Shown piece after piece: positions 1 through 5,605 of a stretch of 7,452 nt of DNA. The stretch is from assembly GCA_903928365.1 (NCBI GenBank), contig CAIYQV010000044.1, forward strand, positions 1-7,452. The letters are read 5' to 3'. The first letter of the stretch is position 1. The number at the start of each line of letters is the position of its first letter. The notes under the pieces are model-generated. The model was not told the origin of the DNA. It ran no database searches and worked only from the letters and a program-made list of their open reading frames with translations. The translations under genes and the position numbers were made by a program. This DNA is from an uncultured Flavobacteriia bacterium. Lineage in GTDB: Bacteria > Bacteroidota > Bacteroidia > Flavobacteriales_D > Crocinitomicaceae.

Positions 1-177
1 AACTTCGATATCCTTTACCATATGGCTCAGGCCATCGAAGATGAGCAGGATTCCTGGCAATGGCTTGGAAAGAATGTCACCCCCGACATGTTCATTTTAA
101 CGCAATCGATTAAAGCCGTTAAAGACAAGATCGAAGAGCAGCATAATGATATTCATTCGTTTAGGAGGGATGGGTGA
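1..177 (+). CDS. 3' end of an unidentified gene (partial)
   Basis: The frame is open from base 1 and runs 58 codons to a TGA at 175-177. It has no stop upstream within the window, so the gene probably begins outside it, although an in-frame ATG at 22-24 cannot be excluded as a start. The visible peptide is hydrophilic and probably helical: it has an acidic patch (AIEDEQD), two tryptophans (WQWLG), and a charged C-terminal helix (KAVKDKIEEQ) ending in a basic tail (FRRDG). There is no membrane segment and no catalytic motif that I recognise. The amino acid composition looks like real coding sequence, but I cannot assign a family. A short A/T-rich inverted repeat follows the stop by 10 nt and may end the transcript. 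Confidence 0.6.
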   Translation, partial: NFDILYHMAQAIEDEQDSWQWLGKNVTPDMFILTQSIKAVKDKIEEQHNDIHSFRRDG

Positions 178-187
178 CCTTTATTTA

Positions 188-216
188 AATATCTAAAGTA
201 TTATAATTTAGATATT
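188..216. terminator. A/T-rich inverted repeat, possible weak terminator
   Basis: Two perfect 10-base arms (188-197 aatatctaaa and 207-216 tttagatatt) flank a 9-base loop. On the plus strand the repeat is followed within 6 nt by a T-run (222-226), which is the layout of an intrinsic terminator for the gene ending at 177. The stem holds only one G:C pair, so it would be weak. An operator for a dimeric regulator is an equally possible reading, because the repeat sits upstream of the next plus-strand genes. Confidence 0.35.
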
Positions 217-219
217 CAA

Positions 220-227
220 TATTTTTG
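220..227 (+). promoter_or_regulatory. Candidate Bacteroidota -7 box (TAnnTTTG)
   Basis: The octamer tatttttg matches the Bacteroidota -7 consensus TAnnTTTG exactly. It lies just downstream of the 188-216 inverted repeat and about 170 nt before the ATG at 397. I see no good TTG-type -33 element at the expected spacing. The match could be chance in this A/T-rich stretch, where the same bases also form the T-run after the inverted repeat. Confidence 0.2.
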
Positions 228-396
228 GTTAGAGGTCATTGGCCATGCAATTTGAACCGGAAGTAATGGAATAGCGTTTTTCAGTGCATAGTTTTCTGGT
301 TTCATTCCTCTTGTATTTTCGGATGAGTAAACTAAAATAATGATAAATGTGTTATCCGCTGAACTATCTGTCGTTATCTATTTAAATTCTAACAAA

Positions 397-672
397 ATGC
401 ACAAACAAACTCTTCAATTTTTGCAATACACCCGCCAATTCAGTCTGGGATTCATGTTCATAGGCGGGGTATTTTATGTGGATCATTTTCCATTTTCCAC
501 GTTCTTTTTAACGGTAGGCGGTCTCGGTTTTGCATGTTACTGTATTCTTTCTGCGTTTAAACCGATTCATGAGGAACCCAATTGGGAACTAGTATACCCG
601 GAATTGGCTTTAGGTGAATGTGATGATATTGACGACATAAATTCTGAAGAGCATGATACGACCGGGAAGTAA
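397..672 (+). CDS. Small two-helix membrane protein, tandem paralog 1
   Basis: This 91-residue protein has no function I recognise. Two hydrophobic segments are visible, around residues 15-31 (FSLGFMFIGGVFY) and 35-53 (FFLTVGGLGFACYCILSAF). They are followed by a soluble C-terminal tail that starts with the motif LSAFKPI...NWELVYPEL and ends in a run of acidic residues (DDIDD...SEE). The neighbour at 653-925 has the same layout and motif (LSAFEPI...NWALVYPAL), so the two are paralogs. I chose the ATG at 397 because it gives 91 residues, close to the 90 of the paralog, and matches its N-terminal length. An in-frame ATG at 340 would add 19 residues (MINVLSAEL...). The acidic tail is absent from the paralog. 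The gene overlaps the next one by 20 nt, which suggests coupled translation. Confidence 0.65.
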   Translation: MHKQTLQFLQYTRQFSLGFMFIGGVFYVDHFPFSTFFLTVGGLGFACYCILSAFKPIHEEPNWELVYPELALGECDDIDDINSEEHDTTGK

Positions 673-925
673 GGCGTGGGTTCAACTTCTCCAAAGGATA
701 TATGGAATCTGCTGGACAATGCTGATCGTCGGTCTGGCCAACCGATACATGAGCAGCTTCTCCACAGACGCGGAGTCTCGTACGACCCTGATCTGGGCAT
801 CCAGACTCTTCATGTATCCTTCGGGGATAACTATTGGGCTGCTCTTTTTCTTATCGGCATTCGAACCCATCAAGCCACCGCATAATTGGGCTCTCGTTTA
901 CCCTGCTTTGCGCAGAAAAAAATGA
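653..925 (+). CDS. Small two-helix membrane protein, tandem paralog 2
   Basis: This 90-residue protein of unknown function has hydrophobic segments around residues 15-32 (IYGICWTMLIVGLANRY) and 50-69 (LFMYPSGITIGLLFFLSAF). A short basic tail ends in RRKK. The C-terminal motif LSAFEPI followed by NWALVYPAL matches the preceding gene at nearly every defined position, while the N-terminal halves have diverged apart from a shared (F/L)LQ before the first helix. The DNA of the two genes is also well diverged, so the duplication is not recent. The ATG at 653 lies inside the end of the upstream gene, in another frame, with a 20-nt overlap. A second open frame at 676-885 is a shadow of this gene. The hairpin at 946-967 begins 21 nt after the stop. 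Both proteins probably sit in the inner membrane. Confidence 0.68.
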   Translation: MIRPGSKAWVQLLQRIYGICWTMLIVGLANRYMSSFSTDAESRTTLIWASRLFMYPSGITIGLLFFLSAFEPIKPPHNWALVYPALRRKK

Positions 926-929
926 ACAG

Positions 930-945
930 TTTGTATATATACAAA
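930..945. repeat. 16-bp perfect palindrome
   Basis: The sequence tttgtatatatacaaa is identical to its reverse complement. It starts 5 nt after the plus-strand stop at 923-925 and directly abuts the terminator hairpin at 946-967. It may be an A/T-rich protein-binding site, or simply low-complexity sequence in the tail of the minus-strand terminator. Confidence 0.4.
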
Positions 946-967
946 AATGGGAGGCTTGCCTCCCATT
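946..967 (-). terminator. Intrinsic terminator between convergent genes
   Basis: Two perfect 10-base arms (aatgggaggc at 946-955 and gcctcccatt at 958-967) are separated by only 2 bases, so the true loop is probably 4 bases with a 9-bp G/C-rich stem. Read on the minus strand, the stem runs into TTTTTG, the usual intrinsic-terminator form. It lies 9 nt beyond the stop of the minus gene at 977. On the plus strand the downstream side is less T-rich, but the same hairpin could also stop transcription from 397-925. Confidence 0.8.
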
Positions 968-976
968 CTTAAATCT

Positions 977-1339
977 TCAACTCGGATTCCAGTTATCAAA
1001 ATTCAAAACATTATCTGGCGTAACAACATGAATTGTAATGCCATTCTGCTTACAAAAATCATCGAAGAAATCAGGCATGGGATAAGTGCCTCCACCCTGA
1101 ATAAAAATATCGCGAATCCCATTCTTAAGAATGATCTTCTCCAGTGAAGTGAAGAATTTATCTATTTCATTCTGTATACCATTCTGAACATTGACTCGAA
1201 TAGGCAAAACAACTGCAATGCGTTCTGTTCCTCTTTCCAGAACTCTCGGATTGTTGCGAATGGCATAACCTGGATTGTGCTTCCATCCGTTTCTTCTCAA
1301 CCCGTCAAAAAGGGCATCGGTGACATCAATATTTATCAT
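977..1339 (-). CDS. Hypothetical soluble alpha/beta protein
   Basis: I do not recognise this 120-residue protein. It has no signal peptide or membrane helix and is probably cytoplasmic. The visible pattern is a strand at about 40-47 (RIAVVLPI), a long helix at about 55-72 (IQNEIDKFFTSLEKIILKN), a strand and Gly-rich turn at 76-84 (RDIFIQGGG), a helix at 88-99 (MPDFFDDFCKQN) and a strand at 101-107 (ITIHVVT). That is a Rossmann-like alternation. The N-terminus holds an aromatic/basic patch (RRNGWKHNPGY) and the end is FDNWNPS. The QGGGTYP turn could be a ligand loop, but this is only a guess. It is the last gene of a minus-strand group, 41 nt after the membrane-protein gene, and a strong hairpin follows its stop. 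Confidence 0.7.
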   Translation of the reverse strand: MINIDVTDALFDGLRRNGWKHNPGYAIRNNPRVLERGTERIAVVLPIRVNVQNGIQNEIDKFFTSLEKIILKNGIRDIFIQGGGTYPMPDFFDDFCKQNGITIHVVTPDNVLNFDNWNPS

Positions 1340-1380
1340 AGGATTTTCTCTTTAAATTGAACAATATGACTTTTCTATTA

Positions 1381-2568
1381 TTAAGGTTTATAAACGTTGA
1401 AATCCCATACACGCCAACGTCCATCTCTGTATGTTTTTAAACGAACATCATTGAATCCTTCTTTCATGTCGGAAGCTTTCAGATAGGTTTTTAATCCCGG
1501 ACCAACGTCCTGATAATTCAGACGCCACTCGTATGTTTTGTTTTCTCCGTTGATGAGTAATTTAACCTTTTTGGGATCGGGTGAATTGTAACCCATGTCG
1601 ATCTTTTTATTTGCGACGGATTCGCCTTCACCAAAATACATCTCAGTTTTACTTTTTGTTTTATCCAAGGCTGAGGTGTGGACAAAGAGCCATACATTCT
1701 CATCTGTAAACTGTTCGGATTCAATACGTATCGGCGACTTGTGTGAAGATATAGCAGGTTGAATTTGGGGGTGGAAATATATAATTCCAGTAAAATCTAA
1801 AAGATAAACTAAATATATTGAATTTATAGTAAACCAAAATAACTCGAACTTTCTGGAAAATTTCTTATTGGTATTCACTCTAAGTGTGTTTTCCAAAATA
1901 TAATCCCATTTCCCTTTTAAAATGAAATAATAGAGAGGACAAATCACAATCAAAGTGTATTTTATCATTCGTTGGGCTATTTTCTCTGAGTTGATTTTAC
2001 TAAAATTGAATAGAACCCTGGTTTCAGACAAACCAATAATTCCTGAAAAATTTAACATTACAATCATCAAATTGGCCAGAAAAGTATCATTTGGCATAAT
2101 TGATATAATTAGTATCCAAAACAAGCTGCTAAATAAGAATAAGAGAAATAATAGCACTCCTCCTCCAAAATAACATCCGGCGACATCATTTAGCGCATTC
2201 ATTCTAGTTAAATTCCTAGAACCAAAAGATTCAATTATCCATAAGGATCTTACAATCAAAACGACACTTAGATTGATCAATAAAAACCCAAACGGAATAT
2301 TCAGAAGCAACTCAACAGCTGCTGTTTGACTTCCAAAAATATCAGCGATTGACAAATAATACGCTTCAATTAAATTTGGCAACTGTGTCAAACCTAACAC
2401 AACCGAACCAATGATTAAGGCCTCGATCTGCCAGTCTTGCTTCTGAACTTCCTTAAATTTTTCCGTGGGAGAAAGATACATTGACTCCTCTTCAGGATGT
2501 TGATTTTTCTCTGCGGGATCAATGCGATTTTTTACAAATGTTTTGGGTAAAGATGTTCTGATTTTCAT
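1381..2568 (-). CDS. Hypothetical multi-pass membrane protein with C-terminal soluble domain
   Basis: This protein of about 395 residues has no family I can name. A charged N-terminal region of about 50 residues leads into the stretch QDWQIEALIIGSVVLGL. Hydrophobic segments lie near 52-72, 88-110, 130-159, 163-182, 203-219 and 244-266, and a soluble domain of about 125 residues follows (about 270-395). That domain alternates like beta strands and is rich in Trp/Tyr and Lys (TYEWRLNYQD, GRWRVWDFNVYKP). Topology is uncertain: the loop at about 220-243 is basic, so the fifth segment may not cross the membrane fully. The frame opens with GTG-ATG; I chose the ATG at 2568. An ATG at codon 31 of the open frame (about 2481) is a possible later start. 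The upstream gene ends 12 nt away, so the two are probably co-transcribed. Confidence 0.75.
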   Translation of the reverse strand: MKIRTSLPKTFVKNRIDPAEKNQHPEEESMYLSPTEKFKEVQKQDWQIEALIIGSVVLGLTQLPNLIEAYYLSIADIFGSQTAAVELLLNIPFGFLLINLSVVLIVRSLWIIESFGSRNLTRMNALNDVAGCYFGGGVLLFLLFLFSSLFWILIISIMPNDTFLANLMIVMLNFSGIIGLSETRVLFNFSKINSEKIAQRMIKYTLIVICPLYYFILKGKWDYILENTLRVNTNKKFSRKFELFWFTINSIYLVYLLDFTGIIYFHPQIQPAISSHKSPIRIESEQFTDENVWLFVHTSALDKTKSKTEMYFGEGESVANKKIDMGYNSPDPKKVKLLINGENKTYEWRLNYQDVGPGLKTYLKASDMKEGFNDVRLKTYRDGRWRVWDFNVYKP

Positions 2569-2580
2569 CACTTTAATGGT

Positions 2581-3363
2581 TTATTTTCTGAAACGTTCAA
2601 AAAACTCTTCATCCATTGCAGGATCTATCTCTGAATAAAAATTGACGAAAAGCTGAAATTTCTTTTTCAGTTTCGGATAGTTTTCACACACTGCATAAAA
2701 TTCTTTGTTTCCTGAAAATATGTTCTCAGCAAACGAGTTCAAGTCGTTTTCTAGATCTGTCGTCGCATATTCGTGCAAGAATCCTTTTTCATGTAAATTA
2801 GCATCAAATTCTTCTGAGCTTCTGCCATTCAACGCATTTACGCCTCCTGATTCATCCCAATATTCGATTGAATTACATTTCTCCCATTCTTCCGCGTTGA
2901 ACTTATCATTATAACGAGCAAGAAGTACGCTGGAAAATTCATGGTGAAAAGTTTCTTCTATATAATCCTCCTCATATCCATCATTAGTAACATATACTGT
3001 TCGTTCATAATTCGTTCCGCCATATTCTTGGTCATAAAATGAAATATTCTTGAACATATAAACTATTTCAAGATTCTTTTTGATGACAGAAGCGGGGTAC
3101 TTCATGAGGGCATTTCTTATGATCCCTTCAGTGCGAAAACTTGTAATACTATCCAGTTCTTCAGCTCTAACTTGAATTTCATCGCCCTTCCAATGTGATG
3201 GGAAGGTGCGTTCATCCAATTTCCAGCGAATATCCACAAGAGATACCACTTCCCTGTCATCTAGATCAGACGAATCTATTCCATTTGAAAAGAATAATCC
3301 CGATTGTTTAACCACATAATACAATGTGATCAATAAAGCCATTGATATAAGTATCCTTTTCAT
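2581..3363 (-). CDS. Exported or anchored protein with altered zincin-like motif (HHEFSS)
   Basis: The 260-residue product starts with a basic residue pair and a hydrophobic stretch (MKRILISMALLITLYYVV), so it is either secreted or anchored by its N-terminus in the inner membrane. No lipobox cysteine is visible. Around residues 135-150 it reads YIEETFHHEFSSVLLARY. This resembles the HExxH helix of putative zinc-binding metallopeptidases found in Bacteroidota, but the second zinc histidine is replaced by serine. Further on, EYATTDLENDLNSFAENIF (about 198-216) resembles the region where such families place their third metal ligand, with D207 and E213 as candidates. Whether it binds metal or cuts peptide bonds is open; it may be a non-catalytic relative. 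It is the first gene of a three-gene minus-strand group. Confidence 0.75.
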   Translation of the reverse strand: MKRILISMALLITLYYVVKQSGLFFSNGIDSSDLDDREVVSLVDIRWKLDERTFPSHWKGDEIQVRAEELDSITSFRTEGIIRNALMKYPASVIKKNLEIVYMFKNISFYDQEYGGTNYERTVYVTNDGYEEDYIEETFHHEFSSVLLARYNDKFNAEEWEKCNSIEYWDESGGVNALNGRSSEEFDANLHEKGFLHEYATTDLENDLNSFAENIFSGNKEFYAVCENYPKLKKKFQLFVNFYSEIDPAMDEEFFERFRK

Positions 3364-3398
3364 GTTTTATTTGTTCTATGTACAATTCCTTAAAATAA

Positions 3399-3429
3399 CA
3401 AAAGGAATAACAGATAGTATTACTTTCAA
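3399..3429 (-). promoter_or_regulatory. Candidate promoter for the three-gene unknown group
   Basis: On the minus strand a TTG (3427-3429) is followed after 20 nt by TCCTTTTG (3399-3406). This matches the Bacteroidota TTG / TAnnTTTG pattern with one mismatch in the -7 box. It lies about 36 nt before the ATG at 3363, inside the 118-nt gap that follows the Smr gene. The support is weak: one motif with a mismatch in A/T-rich DNA. Confidence 0.25.
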
Positions 3430-3481
3430 CTCTATTTTTTTTGGAAGTTCCTTTAGCCAAAATTTTAGTTGCAGAATATCC

Positions 3482-4069
3482 TCATCTATCAATCTGTGTA
3501 TACCTCACCTCCACCGCTGTGGCTCCTTTGCCGTAGGTTCTGAAATCGGCATCATAAAAAGATATTCCGGTTTTCCCGGAAAGAAAATCTCTCACCTCCT
3601 GCTTCAGTACCCCTTCGCCTACCCCATGAATAATCACTAGTTTACGTATGCGTTTCTGCAGAGCAGCCTGATAAAAAGTTCTAAGTTCCCTCATCTGCCG
3701 ATCCAGGATCTCTGAATTGCTCATACCTGCATGAGAATCAATTAGCGCTTCAATGTGCAGGTCAATCTCCCAAAGCTCCTGATCCCGAGCTCCGGTATGG
3801 CTTTTCTCTTTTACGATTACATGCGTATCTTTGGTGAGCAGACCGTCATCCAGCACCTTTAAACTTTCGTTCTCCGGAATTTTATAGTCCGTTCCGTGAA
3901 TTTTGATCAGTTCATTCGCCGAAACAGTGCGCTCAAAACCATCCTCGTCTACGATAAGGTAACGATGAGCTCCCAGAACTGAGATCACCGTCCCTCCTCC
4001 TTTCTCAGAAAGAAACCCTACTTTTTCATTTTGTTGAAAGGTATTCAAAGTACCAGGCGAAATGTTCAT
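3482..4069 (-). CDS. Smr-domain protein with DUF2027-like N-terminus, short form
   Basis: The 195-residue protein carries a C-terminal Smr domain from about residue 98: DLHIE (103-107), HGVGEGVLK (148-156) and a final GKGATAVEV (180-188). Smr domains in other proteins bind or nick DNA or cleave RNA; the role of this one is unknown. The N-terminus (VGFLSEKGGGTV, then VDEDGFERTV and ANELI) resembles the small beta-barrel that opens Bacteroidota DUF2027/Smr proteins. As I recall, those proteins are usually well over 300 residues, so the central domain appears to be missing here. The reading frame is intact, so this is probably a distinct short form rather than a broken gene. The ATG at 4069 overlaps the upstream protease gene by 44 nt; a TTG at codon 8 would shorten the overlap to 23 nt. 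No signal peptide is seen, so it should act in the cytoplasm. Confidence 0.85.
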   Translation of the reverse strand: MNISPGTLNTFQQNEKVGFLSEKGGGTVISVLGAHRYLIVDEDGFERTVSANELIKIHGTDYKIPENESLKVLDDGLLTKDTHVIVKEKSHTGARDQELWEIDLHIEALIDSHAGMSNSEILDRQMRELRTFYQAALQKRIRKLVIIHGVGEGVLKQEVRDFLSGKTGISFYDADFRTYGKGATAVEVRYTQIDR

Positions 4070-4991
4070 TAATCCAAGAGTCTCCGATCGTTATAAAAAG
4101 TATTGGCGCTATTACCAAACCCACCCAGAGAAGTATCAAAATCATTTTAAAAACCAATCCCGCATCCTTACGAATAGGCGTCTTGAGCACATCATTTACA
4201 TGTTGTGCAAGGAACTGATCCGCTTCGTCCGGATTGAGATAACCTAAATATTCCTGAATGCGGTTATTTTCGATGAGGAGAACGGTTTTAATTCGCTGAT
4301 AATCCTCATTTGACAAATCGCGATAAGACGTTTCGTAAGTGATCCCTTCTTCTTTAAATCGTTTCCGCAGTAAATATTGTTTTTGCAAACTTCGAACACG
4401 AAACGCCATTAGGAAGCCAAAGATCATGGTAAGCCAGTATTCACTGAAAAATCCAAAACTAATCAAGGCGAGTGAAGAACCAAAAGAAAAGATAAGTAGA
4501 AATAGATCCTGTCGCTTGTGCAACAGCAAGTTAAACAATTGACCACCATCCAAAGGATCAATCGGTATAAGATTCAGGATGTTCAGAAATAAAAACAAAA
4601 TCCCCATGTCAACCATCCATCCCTGATGAAAGCTTAAAGAAAAATAAAACAGCGCAGCACCGATCAAGATTCCAGGGAAGGGACCCAAACCTACTACCAA
4701 CAAACTTTGTCTTTGGGAATACACCTCTTTCTTACCCTGTACAAAGGCCCCCATGAGAGGAACAAACAGCATTCTCACATGCTGATAATTAAAGATTTTC
4801 ATCATGGAAAAATGTCCTAACTCATGAATCAGAAGCACTATCACCAAATGAAAAATAAAACTGATGTTATCTGAAAAAATAAATAAGAACGCTACAATGA
4901 ACAGCAAAATTGAAAGAAGCGTCTGCCAAACATTACTCTTCGGCTTTTCTTCAATCAATACCGGCTTCTGAGGATACAGGTCAAATTCCAC
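4026..4991 (-). CDS. M50 family (site-2-protease-like) membrane metalloprotease
   Basis: This is a 321-residue multi-pass protein. HELGH at residues 56-60, inside a hydrophobic helix, provides two zinc histidines and the catalytic glutamate. NLIPIDPLDGGQ (140-151) is the second M50 signature, with D148 as the expected third zinc ligand. GPFPG at 103-107 lies between them. Two further hydrophobic segments (about 162-200) precede a soluble region of about 75 residues (202-277), and a last helix lies near 280-302. Family members cleave substrates within the membrane; the target here is unknown. No PDZ domain is visible, unlike RseP. The start is GTG at 4991: a TAG lies two codons upstream in frame and the next methionine (M63) falls after HELGH. 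It follows hisIE by 19 nt and overlaps the Smr gene, so it is probably transcribed with both. Confidence 0.88.
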   Translation of the reverse strand: MEFDLYPQKPVLIEEKPKSNVWQTLLSILLFIVAFLFIFSDNISFIFHLVIVLLIHELGHFSMMKIFNYQHVRMLFVPLMGAFVQGKKEVYSQRQSLLVVGLGPFPGILIGAALFYFSLSFHQGWMVDMGILFLFLNILNLIPIDPLDGGQLFNLLLHKRQDLFLLIFSFGSSLALISFGFFSEYWLTMIFGFLMAFRVRSLQKQYLLRKRFKEEGITYETSYRDLSNEDYQRIKTVLLIENNRIQEYLGYLNPDEADQFLAQHVNDVLKTPIRKDAGLVFKMILILLWVGLVIAPILFITIGDSWINEHFAWYFEYLSTK

Positions 4992-5010
4992 AAGCTAAAA
5001 GTAGGGAATT

Positions 5011-5604
5011 TTATTTCATTCTTGAACGAAGAACATTTAACACATCTTCCAGTTCAAAACCTTTAGCTTTTAATAGAACGAGGTAGTGAAACAAGAGATC
5101 TGCGCTTTCAGCCAGGAATAATTCATCATCTGTTCTCAATGCTTCAATGACAGTTTCGACCGCCTCCTCGCCTACTTTTTGAGCAATTTTGTGGGTTCCC
5201 TTGGATTTTAAGGATGCCACATAGGATTCTGAATTTTCACTCTCCCAACGCTGACGAATTGTAGCCTCTAACCCAGAAAGAATTCCAAAAGAAGTTGATT
5301 TCTCCTCTTGCCAGCATGTCTTCGCACCCGTATGGCATGTCGGACCATCAGGATCTGCAAGAATGAGAATGGTATCCTTATCACAATCCACCTTAATGTC
5401 TCTCACGTGTAAAAAATGACCACTTTCTTCTCCTTTTGTCCAAAGTCGATTCTTGCTTCTTGAAAAGAAGGTTACTTTATTTTCCTGTCTCGTCTTATCA
5501 AACGCTTCCTCATTCATGTATCCAAGCATCAATACCTGTAAGGTTTGTGCATCCTGAATAATTGCCGGAACGAGTCCGTTGTCTTTTGAAAAATCAATTT
5601 CCAT
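5011..5604 (-). CDS. hisIE: Bifunctional phosphoribosyl-AMP cyclohydrolase / phosphoribosyl-ATP pyrophosphatase
   Basis: HisIE performs steps two and three of histidine synthesis in the cytoplasm: its C-terminal HisE part removes pyrophosphate from phosphoribosyl-ATP, and its N-terminal HisI part opens the ring of phosphoribosyl-AMP to give ProFAR, the HisA substrate. The HisI domain (about 1-105) shows the metal-binding set DCDKD (73-77) and CHTGAKTCW (90-98), with cysteines 74, 90 and 97 as zinc ligands. The HisE domain (about 107-197) shows KVGEEAVETVIEA (143-155) and ESADLLFHYLVLL (166-178), typical of its acidic helical active site. At 197 residues it has the normal length of the fused enzyme. 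Its ATG lies 1 nt after the hisF stop. The fusion and the position at the end of the his cluster are usual for Bacteroidota. Confidence 0.97.
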   Translation of the reverse strand: MEIDFSKDNGLVPAIIQDAQTLQVLMLGYMNEEAFDKTRQENKVTFFSRSKNRLWTKGEESGHFLHVRDIKVDCDKDTILILADPDGPTCHTGAKTCWQEEKSTSFGILSGLEATIRQRWESENSESYVASLKSKGTHKIAQKVGEEAVETVIEALRTDDELFLAESADLLFHYLVLLKAKGFELEDVLNVLRSRMK

Positions 5605-5605
5605 A

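Noticed and set aside
163..172. AGGAGG sequence directly before an ATG (170-172)
   Set aside because: The spacing to the ATG is about 1 nt, and the frame it opens stops after 8 codons. It lies inside the end of the upstream coding region.
240..339. Short open frames upstream of paralog 1, considered as a remnant of a third paralog
   Set aside because: They are fewer than 25 codons, and none shows the LSAF or NW-x-LVYP motif.
328..345. ATG at 340 as start of paralog 1
   Set aside because: It would add 19 residues with no counterpart in the paralog. The ATG at 397 gives matching lengths.
676..885. Second plus-strand open frame overlapping paralog 2
   Set aside because: It is a shifted frame of 653-925. 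Only the 653-925 frame has the membrane helices and the motif shared with the neighbouring gene.
3434..3442. T-run between the Smr gene and the HHEFSS gene, considered as a terminator
   Set aside because: The run is on the plus strand, whereas both flanking genes read on the minus strand, and no convincing stem precedes it. The end of the his-M50-Smr transcript therefore remains unplaced.
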